Shown: piece by piece, positions 17,497 through 26,060 of the stretch
How the letters are laid out: each line of letters starts with the position of its first letter
Numbering within the stretch: position 1 is the first letter of the stretch
NCBI RefSeq assembly: GCF_004349105.1
Contig: NZ_SMLB01000020.1
Coordinates: 35,475 to 99,474, forward strand
Length of the DNA: 64,000 bases
Reading direction: 5' to 3'
From: Jiangella aurantiaca
GTDB taxonomy: Bacteria; Actinomycetota; Actinomycetes; Jiangellales; Jiangellaceae
Translations under genes and position numbers: made by a program
The notes under the pieces: model-generated
Told to the model about the DNA's origin: nothing
What the model saw: the letters and a program-made list of their open reading frames with translations, nothing else
The model's database searches: none

Positions 17497-18182
17497 CCGG
17501 CCGGCGACACCGCGGTGCGGCGGGCGGCGGCGTAGGCGGGCTCCCGCAACCGGGCGAGCACCGGTGGCCAGCGCAGTCCCGGCAGCAGGTGACGCACCGG
17601 ATCGAAGCGCACCGGATCGTCCACCGGCGAGCCGGGACGCCGGCTCAGTTCGAGGCTGCCGAACGGGCGCCAGGGCCCGGTCGGCGTCGCGGCGAGGAGC
17701 CGGAACGCCATCACGTTCTCGGGCGGCGTCAGCGGCCTCGGCACCGGCACCGCCGCCAGGAGCACGTGGCCGCGAGGTGCCTGGTACGGCATCAGCGAGC
17801 CGTACGGCGCCCGGATCCGACGCGTGGGCCGCAGCGCGAAGCGCGTCCAGCGGCCCAGGCCGGTCGTGGCGAGCAGCACATCGTGCCGCCGGCCGTCCAT
17901 GCCGGTGAAACTCACGGCCAGCCCGTGGACGTCCGGGAGCGGTTCGGGCAGACCGGCCGCCCTGGACAGCCGGGCGATGCCCCGGTCCTCGCCCGCGTCG
18001 TCCAGCCACGACGACCCCCACCGCCGCGGCGAGCCGGTGCGCCGGACGACCGCGCCGTAGACGTGCCCGTCCGGATGCACGGGCTTGCCCCCTCGCAGCG
18101 CCGCCATGCCTCCGAACAGCGCGCCCAGCGCCGCCCCCGCCGGCTCGGCCAGACGCGTGACCGGCACGATCCGCCCCGCCAT
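17481..18182 (-). CDS. Conserved actinobacterial protein, possibly catalase-fold related
   Basis: This 233-residue protein has no signal peptide. An N-terminal GGKPVHPDGHVYGAVVRRTG stretch and a later PYGSLMPYQAPRGHVLLAAV stretch recall small catalase-superfamily proteins sometimes annotated as phosphodiesterases. No haem-ligand tyrosine motif could be placed. It ends inside the convergent exporter gene and begins four bases after the stop of the gene at 18187, so the two are an operon. The function is not established. Confidence 0.5.
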   Translation of the reverse strand: MAGRIVPVTRLAEPAGAALGALFGGMAALRGGKPVHPDGHVYGAVVRRTGSPRRWGSSWLDDAGEDRGIARLSRAAGLPEPLPDVHGLAVSFTGMDGRRHDVLLATTGLGRWTRFALRPTRRIRAPYGSLMPYQAPRGHVLLAAVPVPRPLTPPENVMAFRLLAATPTGPWRPFGSLELSRRPGSPVDDPVRFDPVRHLLPGLRWPPVLARLREPAYAAARRTAVSPAGHTEA

Positions 18183-18186
18183 GTCG

Positions 18187-18648
18187 TCAGCCCGGTGGCG
18201 GCGGACCGGCGGCCGGCTCGTCGGGTGTCGCCTCGTGCCCGCTGCGCCCGGGACTGCGCCGGCGCTGCTTGAGCCACGCCTCGTAGAGATGCCGCCGGCC
18301 GCCCACGAGCTCCCGCCCGGCCCGCTCGAAATCGCGGAAAGGCTCGTAGTAGGTGTCCTCGTAGTCCTGGATGACCTGGAACGACCAGCGGCCGGGCAGC
18401 ACGTTGCGACCCAGCAGGTCCGTCTCCAGCCGCGCGGCCAGCTCGGAATGCCCGGCCTGCCGGAGCTTCGCGATGGCGCTCTCGACCTTGAAGTCCGCGG
18501 ACCCGGTGAGCTGGTGGAAGGCGTACAGGTGGCCGCGGGCCACCTCGACCGTTTCCAGCGCCTCGGTCAGTTCGCCGACCGCGACCACTGTCGCGGGGTC
18601 CACGTGGCGGGGGCCGGCGCGGTCAGGTGGGAGCGAAGTCGCACTCAT
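18187..18648 (-). CDS. Conserved hypothetical protein, helical, operon with 17481
   Basis: This 153-residue soluble protein is helical with a charged, proline-rich tail (RRRSPGRSGHEATPDEPAAG). The central segment VEVARGHLYAFHQLTG, then GRNVLPGRWSFQVIQDYEDTYY, looks conserved. No catalytic motif is apparent. It diverges from the DUF885 gene over an 83-bp gap. I do not recognise a function. Confidence 0.6.
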   Translation of the reverse strand: MSATSLPPDRAGPRHVDPATVVAVGELTEALETVEVARGHLYAFHQLTGSADFKVESAIAKLRQAGHSELAARLETDLLGRNVLPGRWSFQVIQDYEDTYYEPFRDFERAGRELVGGRRHLYEAWLKQRRRSPGRSGHEATPDEPAAGPPPPG

Positions 18649-18731
18649 CCTGCGGCCATACCCCGACAGCGTCGAACGATGTCGGCCCGCCGGGATACGG
18701 TCGTCCCACGAGCCGACCAGTGGGAGTCCGC

Positions 18732-20405
18732 ATGACCATCGCCCAGCTCGCCGACGAGCTCATCGACGCCCTGTTCGACGCGGCCCCGCTCGAAGCATCG
18801 CTGCTGGGCTTCCGCGACCGCGAGGACCGGCTGACCGACTACACCGAGGCGGGCGAGGCGGCGGTCGACGCCCGGCTGGCCGGCATCGCGGCGCGCGCCG
18901 AGGCCGTCGACCCAGCCGGGCTCGACGCCGCCGACCGCATCACCCGGGCGGTCATCCTGCAGCAGATCGAGACCGAGCGCGACCGGCTGGCCGTGCGCGG
19001 CGTCGAGTACACCGTCACCGACTCGTTCTTCGCGCCCGCGCCCGCCACGCTCTCGTTCCTGCCGATGATCGGCATCACCGAACCCGCACACGCCGACGGC
19101 TACCTCGCGCGGCTGGCCGGGTTGCCGGCGCTGCTCGACGCCATCGCCGAGCGGCACAGCGCCGGCATCGCCGCCGGCCGGCTGCCCGTGCGCCGGCTGG
19201 CCGAGGCCACCGTCGAGCACTTCACCCGCTACCTCGCCGGCCCCGACGACGACCCACTCCGCCGGCCCGAGCCGGCTCCCGGCAGCGGCGTCGACGCCGC
19301 TGGGTTCCGGGCCGAGCGCGACCGCCTGCTCGCCGAGGTCGTCCACCCCGCGGTCGGGCGCTACCGCGACGCCGTCGCCGCCGACGTCGCCCCGCACGGC
19401 CGGCCCGACGACCGCGGCGGGCTGTGCTGGCTGCCGGGCGGCGACGAGTTCTACGCCAAGCTCACCAAGGGTCACACCACGACCACCCGCACGCCCGACG
19501 AGCTGCACCAGATCGGTCTCGACGTGCTGGCCGGGCTCACCGAGGAGTACGCGGCCGTCGGCGGCCGGGTCTTCGGCACCGGCGAGCTGAGCGAGATCCT
19601 GCGGCGGCTGCGCACCGATCCCGCCCTGCGCTGGCGCGACGCCGACGAGCTGCTGAGGGCCGCGCGCTCGGCCATCCGGCGGGCCGAGCAGGTCGCGCCG
19701 CAATGGTTCGGCCGGCTGCCGTCGCAGAGCTGCGTCGTCGAGGCGGTGCCCGCGGCCGAGGCGCCCGGCGCTCCCGGTGCCTACTACATGCAGCCGGCCA
19801 TGGACGGCAGCCGTCCCGGCACCTACTACGCGAACACGTACGAGGCGGAGAAGCGCGACCGCTACAGCGCAGAGTCCGTCGCGTTCCACGAGGGCGTGCC
19901 CGGCCACCACTTCCAGCTCACCATCGCTCAGGAGCTCACCGACCTGCCGCTGCTGCGCCGGCTCGCCTCCGTCACCGCGTTCGACGAGGGCTGGGGCCTC
20001 TACGCCGAGCGGCTGGCCGACGAGATGGGTCTGTACTCCGACGACATCGCCAGGCTGGGCATGCTCAGCGAGGACTCCATGCGGGCCTGCCGGCTGGTCG
20101 TCGACACTGGGCTGCACGCCAAGGGCTGGAGCCGGCAGCAGGCCGTCGACTTCATCGTCGCCAACACCGCCACCAGCCGGGTCGAGATCGAGACCGAGGT
20201 CGACCGCTACATCTCCGCGCCCGGTCAGGCGCTGGCGTACATGGTCGGCCGGCTGGAGATCCAGCGCATCCGCGCCGAGGCCGCAGCGGCGCTGGGCGAC
20301 CGGTTCGACGTCAAGGCCTTTCACGACGTCGTCATCGGCAACGGCCCGCTGCCGATGGGCGTTCTCGACGAGGTCGTCCGCACCTGGGCCGTGCGGCAGG
20401 GCTGA
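18732..20405 (+). CDS. DUF885-family metallopeptidase-like protein
   Basis: This 557-residue protein starts at the ATG at 18732, with GGGAG five bases upstream. The upstream in-frame extension lies in the divergent promoter and is rejected. The zinc-peptidase signature is FHEGVPGHHFQL, with a downstream DEGWGLYAERLADEMG supplying the third ligand. No signal peptide is present, so it acts in the cytosol. Substrates of DUF885 proteins are mostly undefined. Three bases separate it from the AlkZ-like gene, which starts a co-directional run to 23308. Confidence 0.85.
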   Translation: MTIAQLADELIDALFDAAPLEASLLGFRDREDRLTDYTEAGEAAVDARLAGIAARAEAVDPAGLDAADRITRAVILQQIETERDRLAVRGVEYTVTDSFFAPAPATLSFLPMIGITEPAHADGYLARLAGLPALLDAIAERHSAGIAAGRLPVRRLAEATVEHFTRYLAGPDDDPLRRPEPAPGSGVDAAGFRAERDRLLAEVVHPAVGRYRDAVAADVAPHGRPDDRGGLCWLPGGDEFYAKLTKGHTTTTRTPDELHQIGLDVLAGLTEEYAAVGGRVFGTGELSEILRRLRTDPALRWRDADELLRAARSAIRRAEQVAPQWFGRLPSQSCVVEAVPAAEAPGAPGAYYMQPAMDGSRPGTYYANTYEAEKRDRYSAESVAFHEGVPGHHFQLTIAQELTDLPLLRRLASVTAFDEGWGLYAERLADEMGLYSDDIARLGMLSEDSMRACRLVVDTGLHAKGWSRQQAVDFIVANTATSRVEIETEVDRYISAPGQALAYMVGRLEIQRIRAEAAAALGDRFDVKAFHDVVIGNGPLPMGVLDEVVRTWAVRQG

Positions 20406-20408
20406 GGC

Positions 20409-21509
20409 GTGGACGGCCTCCAGCTCGCGCGCCGCCGCGCCGGCACCGTCGGGCTGGGTGTCGCGCAGCCGGCCCCGTTCACCGGAGCCGCGGACGTGGT
20501 CGGCTGGTTCGGCGCCCTGCAGTCGCAGGACTACCACCCGGCCAAGTGGGCGGTCGCCCAGCGGCTCGGCCCCGGCATCACCGACACCGACCTCGACCGC
20601 GCCTTCGACGACGGCGTCATCCTGCGCACCCACGTGCTGCGCCCGACGTGGCACTTCGTCACGCCGGCCGACATCCGCTGGCTACTGGAGCTGACCGCGC
20701 CGCGGGTGCACGCGCTGAACGCCTACGCCTACCGGGTGACCGACCTCGACGCCGGGGTCTTGCGCCGCGCCACCGACCTGATCGCCGAAGCGCTCGCGGG
20801 CGGGAACCACCTGACCCGTACCGAGGTCGCGACAATGCTGAACCGCAACGGCATCACGGCCTTGCGCGTCCGGCTCGGCTACATCCTCATCCACGCCGAA
20901 CTCGAGCGGGTGATCTGCAGCGGCCCGCTCAAGGGCAAGCAGCACACCTACGCTCTGCTCGACGAGCGCGCGCCGCAGGCGGCGAGCCTGGACCGCGAGG
21001 TGGCGCTGGCCGAGTTGGTCCGCAGGTTCTTCACCAGCCACGGCCCGGCGACGGAGAAGGACCTGTCGTGGTGGTCCAGTCTCACCCGCGCCGACATCGC
21101 CACCGGGCTGGCGCTCGCCGGCGACGCGCTCGAGAGCACCGAGGTCGACGGCCTCACCTACTGGTCCGCGCCGGGCGACCCTCCGTCGCCGCCCCCGTCG
21201 CCGTCGGTGCGGCTGCTTCAGGCCTACGACGAGTACATCGTCGGCTACACCCGGAGCAAGCACCTGCTCGACCTCAGTGGCCTGGTGGCCGCGGCGTCGG
21301 ACAAGCTCGCCCTGCCCAACGGCGTCATCACGGTCGACACCCAGGTGGCCGGCCGGTGGAAGCGCACCGTCCGGAAGGACGAGGTGATCGTCGATGCCGT
21401 GCTGTACCGGCCGTTCGACGTCGCCGAGTCGCGGTCGTTACAGGACGCGGCCGACGAACTGGGCGGGTTCCTGGGAGCACGCGCTGTCGTCGCGGTGAGC
21501 GTGCTGTGA
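20409..21509 (+). CDS. AlkZ/YcaQ-superfamily (HTH_42) winged-helix protein, paralogue 1
   Basis: This 366-residue protein has the HTH_42 fold: N-terminal ARRRAGTVGLGVAQ, the motif LQSQD, RTHVLRPTWHFVTPADIRWL in the middle and a C-terminal YDEYIVGYTRSKHLL. Gln38-Ser-Gln40 aligns with the catalytic Gln-x-Gln of the azinomycin-resistance glycosylase AlkZ, so base-excision or cross-link unhooking is plausible. It begins three bases after DUF885 and its stop overlaps the GNAT gene by GTGA. Paralogues lie at 44048 and 62994. Confidence 0.82.
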   Translation: MDGLQLARRRAGTVGLGVAQPAPFTGAADVVGWFGALQSQDYHPAKWAVAQRLGPGITDTDLDRAFDDGVILRTHVLRPTWHFVTPADIRWLLELTAPRVHALNAYAYRVTDLDAGVLRRATDLIAEALAGGNHLTRTEVATMLNRNGITALRVRLGYILIHAELERVICSGPLKGKQHTYALLDERAPQAASLDREVALAELVRRFFTSHGPATEKDLSWWSSLTRADIATGLALAGDALESTEVDGLTYWSAPGDPPSPPPSPSVRLLQAYDEYIVGYTRSKHLLDLSGLVAAASDKLALPNGVITVDTQVAGRWKRTVRKDEVIVDAVLYRPFDVAESRSLQDAADELGGFLGARAVVAVSVL

Positions 21510-22012
21510 GCGCCGGTCTCATCGCGACCGACCGGTTCGAGCTCGTCCCGCTCACCGTGGACGATGCGGCCGACATGGTCGAGGTGCTGAGCGACCCCGC
21601 GCTCTACACGTTCATCGGAGGTACGCCGCCGTCGCTGCCGGAGCTGCGGTCGCGGTATTCCCGGCTGGTCGCCGGCCGGTCGCCCGATGGACGGCAGGAG
21701 TGGCTCAACTGGATCATTCGCCGCACGCCCGACGGCCGCGCCGTCGGCACCGTCCAGGCGACCGTCACCGACGAGGGCCGGCAGGCGGAGATCGCCTGGG
21801 TCGTCGGCGCCGCGTTCCACGGGCAGGGCTACGCCACCGCGGCGGCCGTCGCCCTGGTCGCATGGCTCGACGAGCGCGGGGTGCGGACCATCACCGCGCA
21901 CGTGCACCCCGAGCATCAGGCGTCCATGACCGTCGCCGAGCGCGCCGGCCTTCGGCCGACGGAACGGTTCGACGACGGTGAGCGGCTCTGGATCCGGCCC
22001 GTCGTAGGGTGA
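21506..22012 (+). CDS. GNAT acetyltransferase, RimJ/RimL type
   Basis: This 168-residue protein starts with GTG at 21506 overlapping the previous stop. It begins IATDRFELVPLTVDDA and carries the acetyl-CoA loop AFHGQGYATAAAVALVAW (Q/R-x-x-G-x-G/A pattern), plus the C-terminal VHPEHQASMTVAERAGLRPT typical of RimJ/RimL. It transfers acetyl groups to an amine, either a protein N-terminus or a small molecule. The substrate is unknown. Confidence 0.85.
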   Translation: MSAGLIATDRFELVPLTVDDAADMVEVLSDPALYTFIGGTPPSLPELRSRYSRLVAGRSPDGRQEWLNWIIRRTPDGRAVGTVQATVTDEGRQAEIAWVVGAAFHGQGYATAAAVALVAWLDERGVRTITAHVHPEHQASMTVAERAGLRPTERFDDGERLWIRPVVG

Positions 22013-22016
22013 CGAC

Positions 22017-22706
22017 GTGGCTGAGCTCGCGGCTGTGGTGTTCGACCTCGACGACACGCTCTTCGACCATTCCGGCTCCGCCGCCCGCGGCTTCGGCACC
22101 TGGCTGGCTACGTTCCACGGCCCGGCCACCCCGGACCTGACCGCGGCTTGGTTCGAGCTGCAGGACCTGCACTTCGCCGCTTGGCGCGACGGCCTGGTCA
22201 GCATGGCCGAGCAGCGCCGCCGCCGCATCGGCGGACTGTTGGAACTGCTTGACCGGCCGCCGCCGGACCCGCCGGGGCTGGACGCGCTGTGGGGCGACTA
22301 CTTCACCGCCTACCGTTCCGGCTGGCAGCGCTTCGACGACGCCGAGGTGGCGCTGGATCTGGTGGCCGCGGCCGGGCTGCGCACCGGCATCCTCACCAAC
22401 GGCCCCGACGAACTGCAGCACGACAAGCTCGCCGTCATCGGCCTGACCGGCCGGGTCGGTCCGGTCCTCACCGCCGAGTCGCTGGGCCGCGCCAAGCCCG
22501 ACTCCCGCGCCTACGCTGGCCTGTGCGCCGCGCTCGGCCTCGACCCCGCGACCATCCTCTACGTCGGCGACGACTACGAGCTGGACGTCGTCGGCGCCCG
22601 CGCGGCCGGGCTGCGCGCCGTCCACCTCGACCGGCACGGCACCGGACCGGCCGGCGAACGCGACCGCATCGCGTCGCTGCACGGCCTGGCTGCGCACGTC
22701 GCCTAG
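22017..22706 (+). CDS. HAD-superfamily hydrolase
   Basis: This 229-residue protein starts at the GTG at 22017. HAD motif I is VFDLDDTLFD, with nucleophile Asp10 and acid Asp12. Motif II is ILTNGPD, motif III the lysine in GRAKPDSRAY, and motif IV YVGDDYELDVVGARAAG. An alpha-helical cap lies between motifs I and II, as in YjjG/phosphoglycolate-phosphatase relatives. It probably dephosphorylates a small metabolite. Confidence 0.9.
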   Translation: MAELAAVVFDLDDTLFDHSGSAARGFGTWLATFHGPATPDLTAAWFELQDLHFAAWRDGLVSMAEQRRRRIGGLLELLDRPPPDPPGLDALWGDYFTAYRSGWQRFDDAEVALDLVAAAGLRTGILTNGPDELQHDKLAVIGLTGRVGPVLTAESLGRAKPDSRAYAGLCAALGLDPATILYVGDDYELDVVGARAAGLRAVHLDRHGTGPAGERDRIASLHGLAAHVA

Positions 22707-22710
22707 GGCC

Positions 22711-23308
22711 GTGGCCGCCGGAACGGCGTCCTGGCGCGGCCAGTTCCTCCGCTACTTCACCGGCCGCGGCCTGTCGCTGGCCGGCAGCACCCTGGCGACG
22801 GTCGTGCTGGCGTTCGCCGTGCTCGACGCGGGCGGCGACGCGTTCGCCGTCGGCCTGGTGCTGACGACGTCGGTGCTGACCCACACTCTTCGCGCTGCGC
22901 TGGCGGCCGCGCCGGCTCATGCTCGCGACGGTGAGCGTCCTGCTGGCCTGGCCGCTGCCACTGGCGGTGCTGGCGCTGGACGTGCACCTGGCCTGGGTGC
23001 TGGTGCCGATGGCGGTCAGCGGGCTGGCCCTCGACCTGTCCATCGTGTTCTACGAGACCGCGCGGCAGCAGCACGTGCCGGAGCACTTGATCGGCCGGGT
23101 GTCGTCGATCGGGTTGCTCGGCGAGCTTGTGCTCGTGCCGGTCGGCTACCTGCTCGGCGGCTCGATGGCCGACCGGCTCGGCTCGGCTCCCGTGCTGCGG
23201 GGCTGCGTCGCCGGCCTGGTCGGCTGCACGGCCGCGCTATTCGCCGTCCGCGACATCCGCACGCTGACGTGGCGATCCGAGCCGGAAGGGCACAAGGCGG
23301 AACGGTGA
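22711..23308 (+). pseudogene. Decayed MFS transporter
   Basis: The first about 55 codons (RGQFLRYFTGRGLSLAGSTL, then AFAVGLVLTTSVLTH) are the first helices of an MFS transporter. At about 22885 the frame changes and the sequence resumes in another frame as RRLMLATVSVLLAWPLPLAV, continuing to 23308 with IGRVSSIGLLGELVLVPVGY. Only about 195 residues remain of the usual 400, so both an internal deletion and a frameshift occurred. A sequencing error alone cannot explain the missing half. Confidence 0.8.
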
Positions 23309-23389
23309 CGACGTCGACGGCCGCGGCGCCTACTCTCATATGGTGCCGGACGGGTTCACGTGGCGCCGCCGCGCAGCCATACTGGCGCG

Positions 23390-24022
23390 ATGATCCGGGC
23401 CGCCGCGGTGCTTGTCGCCCTGCTGCTCGTCGCGTGCACGGGTGACCACGGCGGCCACGCCGCGACGCCGTCGGGAACGCCGTCGGCGACCACGCGGGAG
23501 CGGAACGAGCAGCTGCGGGCCGAGCTGCTGGAGATGATGGAGCAGGATCAGGCCGAACGGTCCGGCGAGGTCGCCGGGGAGTGGAACGACCAGGAGCGCA
23601 CGGACCGGCTGGCCGAGATCATCGAGGAGCACGGCTGGCCCGGATCGGACCTCGTCGGCACCGACGGCGCCAGCGCGGCCTGGGTGATCGCCCAGCACTC
23701 CGACCTCGACCCGGAGTTCCAGCGGCAGGCGCTGGAGCTGATGCGGCCCGCCGCCGAAGCCGGCCTGGCCGACCCCGGCGAGCTGGCCTACCTGGAGGAC
23801 CGTGTCGCGCTGAATTCCGGCGGCGAACAGGTCTACGGCACCCAGATCGGCTGCGTGGACGGCGTGCCACAGCCCGCGCCGCTCTCCGACCCGGAGACGG
23901 TCGACGAGCGGCGGGCCGAGGCCGGACTGGAGCCGCTGGCCGACTACCTGGCCACGCTCGAGGAGGCCTGCGCCGCCGAGGCCGCGGCGAGTGCCAGCGC
24001 CAGTCCGACCCCCTTCGGCTGA
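23390..24022 (+). CDS. DUF6624-family lipoprotein
   Basis: This 210-residue protein starts at the ATG at 23390, where MIRAAAVLVALLLVAC gives a lipobox with Cys16. A long acidic helix (residues 35-70) precedes the DUF6624 core: WVIAQHSDLDPEFQRQALEL, ELAYLEDRVALNSGGEQVYG and TQIGC. It is anchored outside the membrane and its function is unknown. It ends in TTCGGCTGACT, which forms a 13-bp inverted repeat with the end of the convergent gene at 24087. Confidence 0.82.
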   Translation: MIRAAAVLVALLLVACTGDHGGHAATPSGTPSATTRERNEQLRAELLEMMEQDQAERSGEVAGEWNDQERTDRLAEIIEEHGWPGSDLVGTDGASAAWVIAQHSDLDPEFQRQALELMRPAAEAGLADPGELAYLEDRVALNSGGEQVYGTQIGCVDGVPQPAPLSDPETVDERRAEAGLEPLADYLATLEEACAAEAAASASASPTPFG

Positions 24023-24097
24023 CTAGCCCCAGAGCCGACCGCGAGGTCCCAAGCAGCGGCGAGTCCCACAAGGGAAAGGAAACCAGTCAGCCGAAGG
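24012..24097. repeat. Inverted repeat across convergent stop codons enclosing the 53-bp repeat copy 1
   Basis: CCTTCGGCTGACT (24012-24024) is exactly inverted at 24085-24097. Each arm contains the last codons and stop of one of the two convergent genes, both encoding Phe-Gly-stop. Between the arms, 24034-24086 matches 54011-54064 at about 80 percent, beginning with 18 identical bases (GCCGACCGCGAGGTCCCA). It may act as a bidirectional terminator or be a small inserted element. Confidence 0.7.
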
Positions 24098-26012
24098 CCA
24101 GCCAGCCGCGCGGCTGTAGGTCGTCCAGCCCATTGGCCTGTACGCCGTCCTGCCAGACGGTGTAGAGCGTGTCGCCCACGACGATCGTGCGGCGCAGCTG
24201 CGTCCAGCCCTCGCGCGGCGCCTCGGTGCGGGTGACCTGCCCCTGCTCGGTCACGGTGTCGTCGCCGAGCCGGACGACGAGCGCGCTCGGCCCCGTCATC
24301 GTCTCGAGCGGCACGAACACCTGGCCGGTGTCGGGCCAGAACAGGAACGCCTGCGGGTCCCACTCCGTCTGCGACCACGCGTTCGGGACGACGTGCCCGT
24401 CCAGCTTGGCCGGCGCGCTGGGGTCGGCGACGTCGAACAGCGAGACCTGGGCACCGACGGTCTGCCCTTGGGCCGAGGCCTCCTGGCCAACCCCGATGAG
24501 CCGGTCGTCGCCGCCGTCATGCAGGTAGGACGAGTACCCGGTGATCTTCAGCTCGCCGGTGACCGCCGGGTGCGCCGGGTCGGAGAGGTCGAGGACGTAG
24601 AGCGGGTCGACCTGCCGGAACGTGACGACGTAACCGGTGTCGCCGAAGTAGCGAACGGCGTAGATCTGCTCGCCCTTGCCCAGGCCGCCGACCTGCCCCA
24701 GCTGGACGAGCTCGTCGTCGCCCTCCTCGAGCGTGTAGAGCCGGCTCTCGCTGGTGTCGGTGGTGCCGGTCCACGAGTCGATGGTCGTCGCGACCCGCAG
24801 CACGCCCTCGTGCTCGGACATCGCGTACCGGCCGATGATGCGGCCCTCGACCTCGCCGGAGGCCAGGTACCGCGCCGGGACGTTGCCGGTGATGTCGAAC
24901 GCGTGGATGCCGGTCGTCACTTCACCGGGCGCGGGCATCGGCCGGATCGAGCGGTCGTCCGGGGCGAACGGGTCGCCCCACCGGGTCGTCGCGACGTAGA
25001 GGCGGTCCTGGCTGGCGTAGACGGTGTCGCCGTCGGTCAGCACGCCGACCGTGCCGTCGGCGCTGAGTCCGTCCGCCGGGTCGAACGTCAGCACGCTGAG
25101 CGTGGAGTAGCCGGCGAACTCGTCGGGCCGGCTCAGCTGCTCGCAGCCGACCAACTGGCCGGTCACCGGCTCGGCGTCACCACTGGTGAACGTGTACGAC
25201 GGGAGCCAGTCGCCGATGGTGGACTCCTCGACGATGGCGCGGTTGCGCTCGGTGAGCTCCTCCTCCGGCCGGTTCCAGTCCTCCTCCGTCATCGGGAACG
25301 CGAGGGTGGGGTAGGAGCTGACGACCAGCCGGACGGTCTCGTCGACCATGCGGGCGTCGAGGTAGTTGCCGTCGACCTCGAGCCGCGACTCGACCACCGG
25401 TGCCGCGGGGTCGGAGATGTCGACCAGGAGCACCGCGGTGGTCGACGGTGGCCCGCCGGGGTAGTCGCTGGCCGCGGTGTCGTAGGCGATCATCGTGTTC
25501 TGCCTGACCAGCACGACCACGCGGTCGCCGGCCAGGAACACCGTGGCGTCGGCGTACTGCTGCTCGGTGCCCTCGACCAGCTCGAGCCGGCCGAGCTCGC
25601 GCGGCGCGGTGCCGGTGACGTCGATGATGCGCAGGTCGCCGCTGGCGGCGGTGACCAGCAGCCGCCCGTCGGTCTTGGCCACGTCGGGCTCGTCGACGCC
25701 GGCCTCCTGCACGTTCGTGGTGGAGTGCGCCGGGGCCTGCGGTCCGGCCGCGCCGCTGTCCTCGGCCGCGAACGACTCCGCGCCATCGGCACGCGCCGCT
25801 CCGTCCGTCGCGTAAAACATCATGTCGTTGCCACTCAGCCCCCACGGCCCGACCCGGTCGCGTGCCTCCGTCTTCAGGTGATCCAGGACGTCTTCGCAAG
25901 CGTCGAAGGACGTCAGCCCCATGACGGCGATCGCACCGTCTTCGTCGTCAGCACCGAACGAGCAACCGGCGAGCATGCCCAAAGAGACAAGGCCGGCAAA
26001 CCACCGCCTCAT
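24087..26012 (-). CDS. Secreted beta-propeller lipoprotein (Beta_propel domain)
   Basis: This 641-residue protein has the signal MRRWFAGLVSLGMLAGC with lipobox Cys17. After an acidic spacer comes a propeller of the Beta_propel family: TNVQEAGVDEPDVAKTDGRL is its diagnostic opening, followed by repeated VLLVDISDPAAPV, YVLDLSDPAHPAV and LFDVADPSAPAKL blades. It should sit on the outer face of the membrane. Relatives are often called copper-amine-oxidase-like or secreted beta-propeller proteins, without a proven function. Confidence 0.88.
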   Translation of the reverse strand: MRRWFAGLVSLGMLAGCSFGADDEDGAIAVMGLTSFDACEDVLDHLKTEARDRVGPWGLSGNDMMFYATDGAARADGAESFAAEDSGAAGPQAPAHSTTNVQEAGVDEPDVAKTDGRLLVTAASGDLRIIDVTGTAPRELGRLELVEGTEQQYADATVFLAGDRVVVLVRQNTMIAYDTAASDYPGGPPSTTAVLLVDISDPAAPVVESRLEVDGNYLDARMVDETVRLVVSSYPTLAFPMTEEDWNRPEEELTERNRAIVEESTIGDWLPSYTFTSGDAEPVTGQLVGCEQLSRPDEFAGYSTLSVLTFDPADGLSADGTVGVLTDGDTVYASQDRLYVATTRWGDPFAPDDRSIRPMPAPGEVTTGIHAFDITGNVPARYLASGEVEGRIIGRYAMSEHEGVLRVATTIDSWTGTTDTSESRLYTLEEGDDELVQLGQVGGLGKGEQIYAVRYFGDTGYVVTFRQVDPLYVLDLSDPAHPAVTGELKITGYSSYLHDGGDDRLIGVGQEASAQGQTVGAQVSLFDVADPSAPAKLDGHVVPNAWSQTEWDPQAFLFWPDTGQVFVPLETMTGPSALVVRLGDDTVTEQGQVTRTEAPREGWTQLRRTIVVGDTLYTVWQDGVQANGLDDLQPRGWLAFG

Positions 26013-26060
26013 GTCCGATTCGACGGCGCCGGTCAGTCGCCGGTTCCGTGACCGTCCAGG

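Noticed and set aside
18371..22012. A 1213-codon plus-strand frame
   Set aside because: It is an out-of-frame shadow through DUF885 and the AlkZ-like gene; only its last 168 codons are the genuine GNAT protein.
24393..26051. A 552-codon frame opposite the propeller lipoprotein
   Set aside because: It is a shadow frame; the minus strand has a lipobox and a full Beta_propel domain.
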